Notes: generated from the letters alone by a model not told the origin. Counted from the first letter of the stretch, positions 43,772-52,110 are shown. The stretch: 64,000 bases of DNA from Bacteroidales bacterium (GCA_029210585.1 JARGFP010000003.1:124001-188000), one strand, 5' to 3'. Numbers and translations: made by a program.

Positions 43772-45109
43772 ATGGCTGATAATGTTTCTATTCTGATCGT
43801 TGATGATGAAGAATCTGTAAGGGATTCTCTTTACGACTGGTTCATTGATGACGGTTATGATGTGGATTCCGCAGAGGACGGAAAGGAGGCACTCATTAAG
43901 CTGGAGGCGAAGGAGTTCGATATCGTTCTGGCTGATATTAAAATGCCGGGAATGGACGGCATGGAGCTGCACAAGCGGATTAAAACCCTGGCAAAGGAAC
44001 CGGTGTTTATTATCATGACCGCGTTTGCTTCGGTTGATACCGCGGTGCAGGCATTAAAAAACGGTGCTTTCGATTATGTTACCAAGCCCTTTGATCCGGA
44101 TGACCTGTCACACCTGATCAGGAATGCGGCAAAGCAGGTAACATTGCAGGCAGAGAATGAAACACTGCGTGAAAAGATCACCTCCCTGGAAGATGTGGAT
44201 GACATCATCGGTGAAAGTAATTCATTGAAGAAGGTGCTGCATGATGTTGAAAACATTGCTCAATCGAGCTCCTCGGTGATCATCACAGGGGAGTCGGGCA
44301 CTGGGAAGGAATTGATAGCAAGGGCGATCCATTCAAATTCTTCGAGAAAATATTTCCCTTTGATCAGTGTACATTGCGGGGCACTTACTGAAAGTTTGCT
44401 CGAGAGCGAGCTGTTTGGACATGAACGGGGCGCATTTACAGGGGCCAGCTTTACCCGCAAAGGTCGTTTTGAGATGGCCGATGGTGGAACGATCTTCCTG
44501 GATGAGATCGCAACCATATCACCCAAGATGCAGGTGGAGTTGCTGCGGGTACTCGAGTCGAAGACCTTCATGCGGGTTGGGGGAAACAAGGAGCTGACTT
44601 CCGATTTCAGGGTGATATGCGCTACCAACAAGGATTTGGAAGGCATGGTGAAGAACGGCACGTTCAGGGAAGATCTTTTCTACAGGCTCAATGTGCTGAA
44701 TATCAAAATCCCGCCCCTTCGCGAAAGGAAGGAGGACATCCCCCTGCTGGTGAATCATTTCATTGCAAAATACTGTAAATCAATGAGCCGGGATATGCTT
44801 ACCATTGAGCCTTCAGCAATGAAACACCTGATGAACTTCGAATTCCCCGGGAACGTCAGGGAGCTGGAGAACATGATCGAACGTGCAATCGTAGTGGGAA
44901 ACGGAAAGGAGATCCGGCTGAAGGATCTGCCCCTGGGTAGCGAGATGATGAGTAGTTCAGTGGAGAGCCTGGGCGAATTGGAGCGAAAGCATATCCAGAA
45001 GATCCTTGAAAAATATGACTGGAATATTTCACGCACGGCCAAAGCATTGAATGTAGATCGTGTAACGCTCTACAACAAGATCAAGAAGTTCGGACTGAAG
45101 AAGAAGTAG
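43772..45109 (+). CDS. Sigma-54-dependent response regulator of the NrfD/H-like module
   Basis: A 445-residue NtrC-type regulator. Receiver with DDEE (11-14) and phosphoacceptor Asp55 in LADIKMPG; AAA+ domain with GESGTGKE, GAFTGA sigma-54 loop and FLDEIATIS; Fis-type HTH (WNISRTAKALNVDRVTLYNKI). Its partner kinase is immediately upstream, and its natural target is the operon it ends. It is a paralogue in layout of the regulator at 6814 but diverged in the DNA-binding helix (DRVTLYNKI against GVPTLYRKL), so the two should use different enhancers. Confidence 0.93.
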   Translation: MADNVSILIVDDEESVRDSLYDWFIDDGYDVDSAEDGKEALIKLEAKEFDIVLADIKMPGMDGMELHKRIKTLAKEPVFIIMTAFASVDTAVQALKNGAFDYVTKPFDPDDLSHLIRNAAKQVTLQAENETLREKITSLEDVDDIIGESNSLKKVLHDVENIAQSSSSVIITGESGTGKELIARAIHSNSSRKYFPLISVHCGALTESLLESELFGHERGAFTGASFTRKGRFEMADGGTIFLDEIATISPKMQVELLRVLESKTFMRVGGNKELTSDFRVICATNKDLEGMVKNGTFREDLFYRLNVLNIKIPPLRERKEDIPLLVNHFIAKYCKSMSRDMLTIEPSAMKHLMNFEFPGNVRELENMIERAIVVGNGKEIRLKDLPLGSEMMSSSVESLGELERKHIQKILEKYDWNISRTAKALNVDRVTLYNKIKKFGLKKK

Positions 45110-45118
45110 TGTTTTCAG

Positions 45119-45132
45119 GATTCCGCGGAATC
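45119..45132. terminator. Palindrome after the regulator gene
   Basis: GATTCCGCGGAATC is a perfect 14-bp palindrome 10 bases after the regulator stop; a T-run (GATTTTT) follows about 11 bases later. Possible weak terminator or operator for the archaemetzincin gene. Confidence 0.35.
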
Positions 45133-45167
45133 TGAGAACTGATTTTTCCATATCAACCGGGAAGTCT

Positions 45168-45725
45168 TTGAGAAAGAAGAAGATTATTATCATCACCTGC
45201 GGCATGTTCGAGAAGAGGACAACCGGGCATATTATGGCAGCGATTGCAAAATCCTTTCATGTAGATGTCGACCTGATGGAGTGCACCATGGATCTTACCC
45301 GGTTTTATAATCCCGGGCGTCGGCAGTACAATGCCGATCATTTGCTGGAGGCATTGACTGCACGTGCTCCAAAGGGCTATCTGAAATATATGAGCCTGTT
45401 CCGGGGCGACCTGTATATCCCCATTTTGACCTATATTTTCGGACAGGCGCATCTGAATGGACAGTTCGGAATTGCTTCCCTGTTCAGGTTAAGGAACGAA
45501 CTCTACGGGTTGCCGGAGGATTATGAACTGATGCTGGAACGTTTCACCAAGGTTGTCATTCATGAACTGGCACATACTTTCGGACTGATCCACTGCACCC
45601 ACCCGGTATGTATCATGCGTTCCAGCACCTACGTGGAAGACCTGGACCAGAAGGAGAACAGGTTCTGCAGGGATTGCAGCGAAAAACTGGCAGCTCACCC
45701 GGATGCAGGAAAATATCTGCCTTGA
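45168..45725 (+). CDS. Archaemetzincin-family zinc metalloprotease
   Basis: A 185-residue protein probably starting at TTG 45168 (MRKKKIIIITCG). It contains the extended zinc motif HELAHTFGLIHC followed by CIMRSS (Met-turn) and FCRDC. That is the archaemetzincin signature HExxHxxxGx3CX4CXMX17CXXC. An aminopeptidase-like soluble enzyme; substrate unknown. It follows the sigma-54 regulator by 58 bases. Confidence 0.88.
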   Translation: MRKKKIIIITCGMFEKRTTGHIMAAIAKSFHVDVDLMECTMDLTRFYNPGRRQYNADHLLEALTARAPKGYLKYMSLFRGDLYIPILTYIFGQAHLNGQFGIASLFRLRNELYGLPEDYELMLERFTKVVIHELAHTFGLIHCTHPVCIMRSSTYVEDLDQKENRFCRDCSEKLAAHPDAGKYLP

Positions 45726-45849
45726 GACCTGGTTTCTTATGCAATTTTCGAGGCCGGAAAATATCGGAACTGTTTTACGGTGAGGCAGGTCGCATTGCCG
45801 TACTACTTGAATTTTATGGTAAAAGGGTTTAACTTGACCTTCTAAAACC

Positions 45850-46479
45850 ATGATCATGAAAAACCCCCTGATTACAATTGTAGTACTGTTACTCCTGTCG
45901 GCCGGATCATCGGCACAGGAGGTTATGACTATGCGGCCCTATGTCAGGGCCGGCCTGAATCTTACTCCTCCATCGCTTGAGGACCTTTCATATTCGGGAG
46001 ATATGCCCGGAGCTGAAATTATTCGCAATCCCCTGTCTGTAGGTGCGGGAGTCCAGTTCAGTCTTCAAAGGAGTGGATTGGAGTTCGGTATGGACGTCGG
46101 AGCCACCACCATGTTCGTAAATACGGTCCGCTATGACCAGGGGGTGGGTGTTTCCAACTATGTAGATGAAGAGTATAGTGTTTACCTGCTCGCCTTCTTA
46201 CAGAAACCCCTGGGAGAGAATTTTTTTATACAGGGAGGTCTGGGTCCGCACATCTGTCCCTGGAACTACGAATACTACTATGAATCAGTGAATTATACTG
46301 ACAGCTATGAAGACTATTCCGGTGTGGGGGTGAGCCTGGGCCTGATGTTGGGTCTGGGGACGGAAGTACCCCTCAGCCAGAAAGCCAGTTTTTTCCTGCT
46401 GGGTAAACTGGACGGGATTTTCAGGTATGGAATCATGCTACCTTTGACGGTAAATGCCGGTCTGAGTATTGATCTTTAA
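45850..46479 (+). CDS. Outer-membrane beta-barrel-like protein
   Basis: A 209-residue protein with a signal peptide (ITIVVLLLLSAGSSAQ). Alternating beta-strands such as GAGVQFSLQRSGLEFGMDVG and GVGVSLGLMLGLGTEVPL point to a small barrel. The sequence ends SIDL. Ordinary Bacteroidota porin-like protein of unknown role. Confidence 0.65.
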   Translation: MIMKNPLITIVVLLLLSAGSSAQEVMTMRPYVRAGLNLTPPSLEDLSYSGDMPGAEIIRNPLSVGAGVQFSLQRSGLEFGMDVGATTMFVNTVRYDQGVGVSNYVDEEYSVYLLAFLQKPLGENFFIQGGLGPHICPWNYEYYYESVNYTDSYEDYSGVGVSLGLMLGLGTEVPLSQKASFFLLGKLDGIFRYGIMLPLTVNAGLSIDL

Positions 46480-46491
46480 TACGCGTCTTTC

Positions 46492-46650
46492 ATGTCAAAA
46501 AACCCATTCAACCTTGCTTAGCGTTTTATCCTTGAGCTCTCTGCCCTGCTTTATTCAGGTTACCCCCTGGCTGCCCTGGTCTTCGGTATCGCGATCATCA
46601 TTCATTATTTGTTGTCGCTCGACAGGATAAAATGGTTGTTGAACCAATAG
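46492..46650 (+). pseudogene. DUF2568 (YrdB-like) membrane protein remnant
   Basis: The 52-codon frame reads MSKNPFNLA, TAG stop, RFILELSALL, then YSGYPLAALVFGIAIIIHYL, LSLDRIKWLLNQ. The first part matches the start of DUF2568 proteins (NLALRFLLELxAL) and the last part their end (GLIFGIIVVIHY-like, then DRIxWL). The 60-70 residues between are missing and one codon is now a stop. Remnant, not functional. Confidence 0.68.
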
Positions 46651-46707
46651 CAGGCGCTTCATAGAGTACTGTGCCAGGATCAACAACTGATCAGGCAACT
46701 GAAAAAT

Positions 46708-47838
46708 TTACAGTGAAAAACCGATCATGATCTCCACGAAATCAGCATCCTGGGCGTGTGCTTTAACATTGATACCCGCTAAAATATGCTCGGTGAACCT
46801 GAACGATAATCCGTAGCGTTGATAGACAGGATGTACCGCCTTCACCGGAGCATAGAGGTATACTCCAAATTCCTGAGAGAAGATAAATTTACCGAAGAGC
46901 CATTCGATCCCTGCTGCCATCGATCCCCTGTCTGGCGGTGGGATGTTTCCCTCCTCATCAACGATCTGCCTGGCTGTGGCCAGTTCAATCAGGGACCGGT
47001 CATGCAGCCATTCCGCAGCGGCTGTTAATGCAAAGATCCGTCCCACCACCCGACTGTATTTCATCCCAAAATGGAGGACCGGGTAGATGTTGTTATGGAG
47101 TTCATATGAAGCTGGTTTTGCTGCAGCACCCAGGAGCAGGTCGACCCTGTTTTTGTCGGGATACAGATCGGTGTTCGGATCTTTGTTGTAAGCAGGAAAG
47201 AGCGGCTTGCTAAGACTATAATCCAGCCCCATATTCAGTGAGGGGAAGTTCATGCCCAGGTTGGGTTCTGCATAACCTCCGTTGGAGATATGATTGTAGT
47301 TGGCGGCCAACCGGACAGAAAAAGCATCAGTACACCGGTAATTGACCGCGATATTCAGCAATGCGATGAAACTGAAATGGCTGCTGAAAAATAGATTGTC
47401 AGGGTTGTTGGTTTCATCATAGATCTTTGAAACATACGCCGGCCCCAGGCCAAACCGGATGGAAAAATTCAGTTGTTGTTGCGGCCGGATGTATGGCTCT
47501 ATATAGGGATAAGCAGCGACCGCGCTTCCAATGATCTCAGGCAGGTCAAAATTCACATAGCCGAATGCCAGGCCTGTGCGCGGGAAACAATAACAATAAT
47601 CCCACACCCGGTCGCTGCGTAGATGCCAGTTTAAATCAGCTTCGATCATCCAGGGATTTGCACTGGCAAATTTATCATTCAGCTTTTTAGAATGCTGAAT
47701 GATAAAGCTTTTGTGGTACCTGGCACCGATGCTGACCAGTGCCGGGTCATTACCATGGTCCTGGCATTGGGATGGGATCGGATATAAGATGACTGTAATA
47801 ATCAAAACGGCAGCCAGCAGTATTTTGTGTTTCATCAT
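46708..47838 (-). CDS. PagL-like acyloxyacyl hydrolase / lipid A 3-O-deacylase
   Basis: A 376-residue outer-membrane protein with a signal peptide (MMKHKILLAAVLIITVILYPIPSQC...). The motif NYNHISNGG (about residue 187) is the PagL catalytic region, with His and Ser. It continues with GYAEPNLGMNFPSLNMGLDY and a beta-barrel end (HAQDADFVEIMIGFSL). It should remove an acyl chain from lipid A. It is larger than Pseudomonas PagL (about 170 residues) but typical of Bacteroidota members. Confidence 0.82.
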   Translation of the reverse strand: MMKHKILLAAVLIITVILYPIPSQCQDHGNDPALVSIGARYHKSFIIQHSKKLNDKFASANPWMIEADLNWHLRSDRVWDYCYCFPRTGLAFGYVNFDLPEIIGSAVAAYPYIEPYIRPQQQLNFSIRFGLGPAYVSKIYDETNNPDNLFFSSHFSFIALLNIAVNYRCTDAFSVRLAANYNHISNGGYAEPNLGMNFPSLNMGLDYSLSKPLFPAYNKDPNTDLYPDKNRVDLLLGAAAKPASYELHNNIYPVLHFGMKYSRVVGRIFALTAAAEWLHDRSLIELATARQIVDEEGNIPPPDRGSMAAGIEWLFGKFIFSQEFGVYLYAPVKAVHPVYQRYGLSFRFTEHILAGINVKAHAQDADFVEIMIGFSL

Positions 47839-47932
47839 TTGGTGTAATTAGTCTCTGTTAATAGAGTCGGCGTGGCTGGTCAGTCTAATTATTCTTCCGG
47901 GTACACCTGCGTATGAACAGGATACAATTTAC

Positions 47933-47962
47933 AAAAAAAAGGCGATCCGTGCGGACCGCCTT
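47933..47962 (-). terminator. Intrinsic terminator of the 48006 gene
   Basis: Hairpin with 11-nt arms AAGGCGATCCG / CGGACCGCCTT (one mismatch), followed on the minus strand by eight U (the A-run 47933-47940). Lies 43 bases after the stop codon. Confidence 0.85.
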
Positions 47963-48005
47963 TTGGTACAATAAGCTTTGCAACTGCTAGCTACTGTTGT
48001 TACTG

Positions 48006-48482
48006 CTAGAAATAATACCTGACAGAGGCAGCACCTCCATCATATAGAAAGTTATTGGTGCCAATCAAATTAAGACCTGGCTTATAATCCAGGCTGATGT
48101 TGATCGGGATCTCCTCGAAATTGTATTCGATTCCTATTATTCCATCAATACCTATTGCTATATAGTTACCTGCTGGATCGTTCCAGCCGATGGTATGGGC
48201 ACCGTTCCAGAACCCGATATGTCCACCTACGCCATAATACCAGTTCAGCCTGTCCACATCGAATGCATTGTCGCGATGGATTTCATACAGAACGGTAATA
48301 TTGAAACCGCTCCAGCGGGTAGCCAGGATTCCTTCAATAGCACTTTTTTCTCCCAGGAACATTTTGGCGGTGATCCCATTGTAATATCCACCACGAACTC
48401 CTATGGCTTTCTGGTAGTCCTGCGCATTGCTGAGGGCAGTCATGGACATAATCAGTGTCAGGGCGAGTACGATCTTTTTCAT
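48006..48482 (-). CDS. Small exported beta-barrel-like protein
   Basis: Start chosen at 48482 (MKKIVLALTLIMSMTALSNAQ, a clean signal peptide); the mature part is rich in beta-strands (AIGVRGGYYNGITAKMFL, NISLDYKPGLNLIG) and ends VRYYF, a C-terminal aromatic residue as in outer-membrane barrels. 158 residues. Function unknown. The extension to 48524 lacks signal character. Confidence 0.7.
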   Translation of the reverse strand: MKKIVLALTLIMSMTALSNAQDYQKAIGVRGGYYNGITAKMFLGEKSAIEGILATRWSGFNITVLYEIHRDNAFDVDRLNWYYGVGGHIGFWNGAHTIGWNDPAGNYIAIGIDGIIGIEYNFEEIPINISLDYKPGLNLIGTNNFLYDGGAASVRYYF

Positions 48483-48638
48483 GATATAAGATTTAGTTGA
48501 TAAATAAGGTCCTTTGGCTAGCAAATGTATACAATTTTGATCTGTTTGTAAACTGCGGAAGTGTATTTATCTGCTGTTTCTGAAAAAATCCGGTGCGCAA
48601 AGGTTCATTCACCAATGGTTTTCAACAGTACATGAGGC

Positions 48639-48678
48639 CAACTAAAAAAGTAGTAGATCAACTAAAAAAGCAGTTGAT
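48639..48678. repeat. Two CAACTAAAAAAG repeats, 20 bp apart
   Basis: CAACTAAAAAAG at 48639-48650 and 48659-48670; the second continues as CAGTTG, forming the inverted repeat CAACT-N8-AGTTG. Situated between the divergently placed 48006 gene start and the metA 3' end. Possible operator, inferred only. Confidence 0.5.
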
Positions 48679-48742
48679 AATATTTTTCCGGTCGTAGTGC
48701 TTCAATTGTCCCCTTCAAGTTATGCAATCATTTTTTTTGCGA

Positions 48743-49648
48743 CTACCAGTCAAACGGCGTCACCTGGTATACATAGTAGTTCAGCCAGTTGGTGAACAGC
48801 AGGCTGGCGTGTGCGCGCCAGCGGATCACCGGTGGTTTCGAAGGATCATTCCCGGGGAAGTAATTTTCGGGCACAGCGATCTCAATTCCCCTGGCGATAT
48901 CCCGGTCATATTCATTTTTCAGTGTCAGCGGATTATACTCCAGGTGTCCTGAGATGAAGATTTGCCGGTTGTCGTTGGAAAGCACGACATTGGAACCGGC
49001 ATCTTCCGACCATGCCAGCAGGGTCAGGTCAGGGTGCTTCCGTATATCCTCGATGCGGTTTTCGGTATACCTGGAATGTGGTGCGGGAAAGACGTCGTCG
49101 AATCCGCGCACCAGGTGGTGTTTCCGGTCGGTAATATGGTGATCGAACACGCCGAAGATCTTTTTCGGGAGTTCATATTTCTGAATGCCATAATGGTAAT
49201 AGAGCCCGGCCTGTGCCCCCCAGCAGATGTGCAGGGTGCTGGTGACGTTCGACTTGCTCCATTCCAGTACCTCGCAGAGCTTGTCCCAGTAATCCACTTC
49301 CTCGAACGGCAGCAGTTCCACGGGCGCGCCGGTGATGATCAGCCCGTCGTATTTCCGGTGCCGGATTTCTTCGAAGGTTTTGTAGAAAACATCCATATGT
49401 TCCCTGGGCGTGTTCTTCGATTCATGTTCATCCATATACAGGAGGTCCAGTTCCACCTGCATGGGGGTATTGGACAGGCTCCTGATCAGGTCTGTTTCTG
49501 CAACTTGCTTCACCGGCATCAGGTTCAGCAGGGCGATCCGCAGGGGGCGGATATCCTGGTGAACTGCGCGGTCCTGCTCCATCACGAAGATATTCTCCTT
49601 CTTGAGTTCGGCAATGGCCGGCAGGCTATTTGGAACATTGATCGGCAT
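48743..49648 (-). CDS. metA: Homoserine O-acetyltransferase (MetA family)
   Basis: A 301-residue enzyme with [43 protein letters not shown], catalytic Cys in [16 protein letters not shown], and [13 protein letters not shown]. The specificity position in [11 protein letters not shown] is Glu111; published work on MetA shows Glu there selects acetyl-CoA and Gly selects succinyl-CoA, so this enzyme should acetylate homoserine for methionine synthesis. Monocistronic; no SAM riboswitch was seen in its roughly 100-base leader. Confidence 0.93.
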   Translation of the reverse strand: MPINVPNSLPAIAELKKENIFVMEQDRAVHQDIRPLRIALLNLMPVKQVAETDLIRSLSNTPMQVELDLLYMDEHESKNTPREHMDVFYKTFEEIRHRKYDGLIITGAPVELLPFEEVDYWDKLCEVLEWSKSNVTSTLHICWGAQAGLYYHYGIQKYELPKKIFGVFDHHITDRKHHLVRGFDDVFPAPHSRYTENRIEDIRKHPDLTLLAWSEDAGSNVVLSNDNRQIFISGHLEYNPLTLKNEYDRDIARGIEIAVPENYFPGNDPSKPPVIRWRAHASLLFTNWLNYYVYQVTPFDW

Positions 49649-49744
49649 GGTTCATCAATTTATCAGGTTCATGCTGCAAAGATAACCTATATGTTCTTAA
49701 ACATGACAGGTTGCGGGAAAGAAGTTCTGTCCGGGGGATGAAAT

Positions 49745-50245
49745 TCACCTGAGGGTATATCCCTCTTCGGGTTCTGAGGGGCCATTTTTAGAATTTATAT
49801 ACCTTAACTTTTCTGCGTCATTGAGATCCATGATCCTGGTCGAACTTGATTTTATTTCCAGCAATGTTTCCAGGTCGATTACCGAAACAGACAGTTCTTC
49901 GATTTTTCCTGTCATCCTTTTTATATAGGCGGATTCGAAATCGGCCTTCAGGATAAATGCATCCAGAATTTCTATCAGGTTATTATCGCGCGGGATATTG
50001 ATCTTGTGATTTTCAATGAAGTGCTTTATTGCATCGTGCGACCGGACTTTGTCAAAGCCCATAGAGACAAATGCTTTCTCCAGTTGCTGTAAATTCTCCT
50101 TGGATTTGCCTATCCAGATATCGAGATCAAGCGTTGCTCTTGTATAGCCATGGAAGTTCACTGCCTGTCCACCCACCACCAGGTATTCGACCCTGTGTCT
50201 GTTCAGTGCTGTCAGAAAGCTTGTATAGAAGGCAGCTAAAGGCAT
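49745..50245 (-). CDS. Nucleotidyltransferase-fold protein (MNT/AbiEii-like)
   Basis: Start chosen at 50245 (MPLAAFYTSFLTAL, 166 residues), 2 bases after the stop of the small gene at 50248. It has YLVVGGQAVNFHGYTRATLDLDIWIG, the GG-x-A and D-x-D motif of nucleotidyltransferases, and LLEIKSS-like helices after. Such proteins act as toxins or antitoxins or modify tRNA; here the role is unknown. Its last residues GYTLR equal those of the small upstream protein. Confidence 0.75.
   Translation of the reverse strand: MPLAAFYTSFLTALNRHRVEYLVVGGQAVNFHGYTRATLDLDIWIGKSKENLQQLEKAFVSMGFDKVRSHDAIKHFIENHKINIPRDNNLIEILDAFILKADFESAYIKRMTGKIEELSVSVIDLETLLEIKSSSTRIMDLNDAEKLRYINSKNGPSEPEEGYTLR
49747..49762 (-). 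repeat. Direct repeat copy 1 flanking the nucleotidyltransferase
   Basis: Minus-strand GGATATACCCTCAGGT, identical in 15 of 16 positions to the copy at 50250-50265. Both copies encode the terminal GYTLR of the preceding reading frame. Confidence 0.8.
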
Positions 50246-50247
50246 GA

Positions 50248-50403
50248 TTACCTGAGTGTATATCCTGTTTTCATTCTCTCTTCCAGTTCCTCTTTCCAGC
50301 GCTGATTGAATTTTTTGCTCCACTCGGTAAGCTCCCGGCATTTATTCATACGTTCCTCATGCGACATGTTCCGGGCGATGGAATAGATATTTGAAGCTGA
50401 CAT
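50248..50403 (-). CDS. Small helical protein coupled to the nucleotidyltransferase
   Basis: A 51-residue frame, MSASNIYSIARNMSHEERM... to KTGYTLR, highly charged and helical. It ends 2 bases before the nucleotidyltransferase start, the usual layout of a two-gene toxin-antitoxin-like pair. No homologue is recognised. Support: coding character, coupling, and shared C-terminal pentapeptide. Confidence 0.55.
   Translation of the reverse strand: MSASNIYSIARNMSHEERMNKCRELTEWSKKFNQRWKEELEERMKTGYTLR
50250..50265 (-). repeat. Direct repeat copy 2 flanking the nucleotidyltransferase
   Basis: Minus-strand GGATATACACTCAGGT at the end of the small gene, one mismatch from the copy at 49747. The pair brackets the nucleotidyltransferase gene exactly. 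Confidence 0.8.
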
Positions 50404-50587
50404 ACGTGTTTTGTTTATTAGTTGATCAATAAGATTCGGTCTTCACCACAAATTTACGGAATTCAGACCAACTAACAAGGTTTACATATCCGTTTGAACT
50501 TTCAGCATGTTACTGTTCGCTTGCTTCAGATCTGGGGGTTGATGTCCCATGTCATGGTTACTGCCTGCCTGGTTTACGCTCAGTCCG

Positions 50588-51991
50588 TTAAAATTCACTG
50601 CTTGCGTCCCAGCAGTGCGTGCATAGTTTTTCCTTCGGAAGTCCGATTGCTTCCACCAGGTCGTCCAGGTCCTGGTACATCAGGGAATCGATCCCGAGGT
50701 TCTCTGCAATTTTCTCCACCATGATCCTGTATCTTTCGCTGGTAGGATCGGCATATTCTTCCAGGTGCTTCTCCTCGCCTTCCAGTTGAATGATCGCTTT
50801 GCGTGTGGCCAGTTCCGTGGTGGATCGTGATTGCGAAAAATTGAGGAAATCGCAGGGGAAGGAAAGAGGCGGACAGGCGATGCGCATGTGGATTTCCCTG
50901 ACCCCGGCTTTCCTGAGATTCAGCGTGGTATCCTTGAGTTGGGTGCCACGCACGATAGAGTCATCCAGGAAAACGATGCGTTTGTCACGGATCAGGTCCG
51001 TGTTGGGGATCAGTTTCATTTTTGCAACAAGATCACGGGTATTCTGGTTCTGGGGCATGAAGCTCCGCGGCCAGGTAGGCGTGTACTTGGTATAGGCGCG
51101 TTTATACGGAATCTTTTTCTCATTCCCGTATCCATAGGCATGACCCACGCCTGAATCAGGGATGCCGCATACAAAGTCGGCCTGCACATCGTCGCGCTTT
51201 GCCAGGGCGGCACCGCAGCGGTACCTGCTTTCATCCACGTTGATGCCTTCATAGTAGGAGGGAGGGTACCCGTAGTACACCCACAGGAAGGCACATACCT
51301 GCATGTTGTCGTTGGCAGGTTTCAGGGTCCTGTATCCCTCGCTGGTGATCTCCACAACCTCCCCCGGTCCCAGGTAATATTCAATTTCGTATCCTGTGTT
51401 CGGGAATGCCGCCGTTTCTGATGCAGCGGCGAATGCTCCCTCCTTTTTCCCGATGATTACCGGCGTCCTGCCCAGTTTGTCACGCGCTGCTATGATCCGG
51501 TCGGGCGTCATGATCAGCAGCGAACAGGAGCCCATGACCTGCTGATGTACGTTCTCAATTCCGGCAACGAAATCATCCGCTTCGCAAACCAGGTTGGCCA
51601 CCACCTCCGTGGGATTGACGTTTCCCTGGAAATTCTCGGTAAAGTGTTTCTTCCTGTCCAGGAAATGTTTTTCCAGCGCATCGATATTCACAAGCCGGCT
51701 GACCGATACAATCGCGAATCTCCCCAGGTGGGAGTTGAACAGGATGGGCTGCGGATCGGTATCACTGATGATCCCCATCCCGATTTTTCCCCTGAGTTTA
51801 TCAAGATCAGGTTCGAATTTGGTCCTGAAATAATCGCTCTCAAGACTGTGAATGGACCGCCGGAACCCTTCCTTTTTATTGAAAAATACCATCCCGGCCC
51901 GTTTTGTACCCAGGTGCGAATGGTAATCTGTACCATAGAAGACATCGTATACACATCTTTTTTTTGAGACTACCCCGAAGAAACCACTCAT
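50588..51991 (-). CDS. purF: Amidophosphoribosyltransferase (PurF) lacking the Cys1 nucleophile
   Basis: Start chosen at 51991 (MSGFFGVVSKK, 467 residues), where family members begin. Phosphoribosyltransferase features are clear: ADFVCGIPDSGVGHAYGYG, YTPTWPRSFMP, IVFLDDSIVRGTQLKDT (PRPP loop) and the C-terminal LCTHCWD. Classical PurF starts Met-Cys-Gly, and Cys1 is the glutaminase nucleophile; here it is Ser. The enzyme may use ammonia, or Ser may serve; similar M-S-G-F-F-G starts occur in other Bacteroidota as I recall. It is divergent from araR, sharing an upstream region. Confidence 0.88.
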   Translation of the reverse strand: MSGFFGVVSKKRCVYDVFYGTDYHSHLGTKRAGMVFFNKKEGFRRSIHSLESDYFRTKFEPDLDKLRGKIGMGIISDTDPQPILFNSHLGRFAIVSVSRLVNIDALEKHFLDRKKHFTENFQGNVNPTEVVANLVCEADDFVAGIENVHQQVMGSCSLLIMTPDRIIAARDKLGRTPVIIGKKEGAFAAASETAAFPNTGYEIEYYLGPGEVVEITSEGYRTLKPANDNMQVCAFLWVYYGYPPSYYEGINVDESRYRCGAALAKRDDVQADFVCGIPDSGVGHAYGYGNEKKIPYKRAYTKYTPTWPRSFMPQNQNTRDLVAKMKLIPNTDLIRDKRIVFLDDSIVRGTQLKDTTLNLRKAGVREIHMRIACPPLSFPCDFLNFSQSRSTTELATRKAIIQLEGEEKHLEEYADPTSERYRIMVEKIAENLGIDSLMYQDLDDLVEAIGLPKEKLCTHCWDASSEF

Positions 51992-52039
51992 AGTGTATGG
52001 CAGATTTTTGTTTCGTAGACGGGCCAAACTTACATAAAA

Positions 52040-52076
52040 AACATGTATTATAAGTGTATATATTACAATTCATGTT
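52040..52076. promoter_or_regulatory. Candidate AraR operator
   Basis: A large interrupted palindrome: AACATG (52040-52045) ... CATGTT (52071-52076) enclosing TGTATTATA ... TATATTACA. It lies between purF and araR, next to the araR -7 element. AT-rich palindromes of this kind are expected for the Nudix-type AraR of Bacteroidota; assignment is inferred. Confidence 0.5.
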
Positions 52077-52083
52077 ATCTTTG
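52076..52083 (+). promoter_or_regulatory. Bacteroidota -7 element of the ara operon
   Basis: TATCTTTG matches TAnnTTTG, 27 bases before the araR start. No clear -33 TTTG at correct spacing; the region is occupied by the putative operator, so repression by occlusion is plausible. Confidence 0.45.
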
Positions 52084-52110
52084 AAAGTGAATGTCGAAAA
52101 CCCTTGAACA

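Noticed and set aside
49649-49744. SAM-responsive riboswitch in front of metA
   Set aside because: The leader is short and lacks the paired helices and conserved core of SAM riboswitches.
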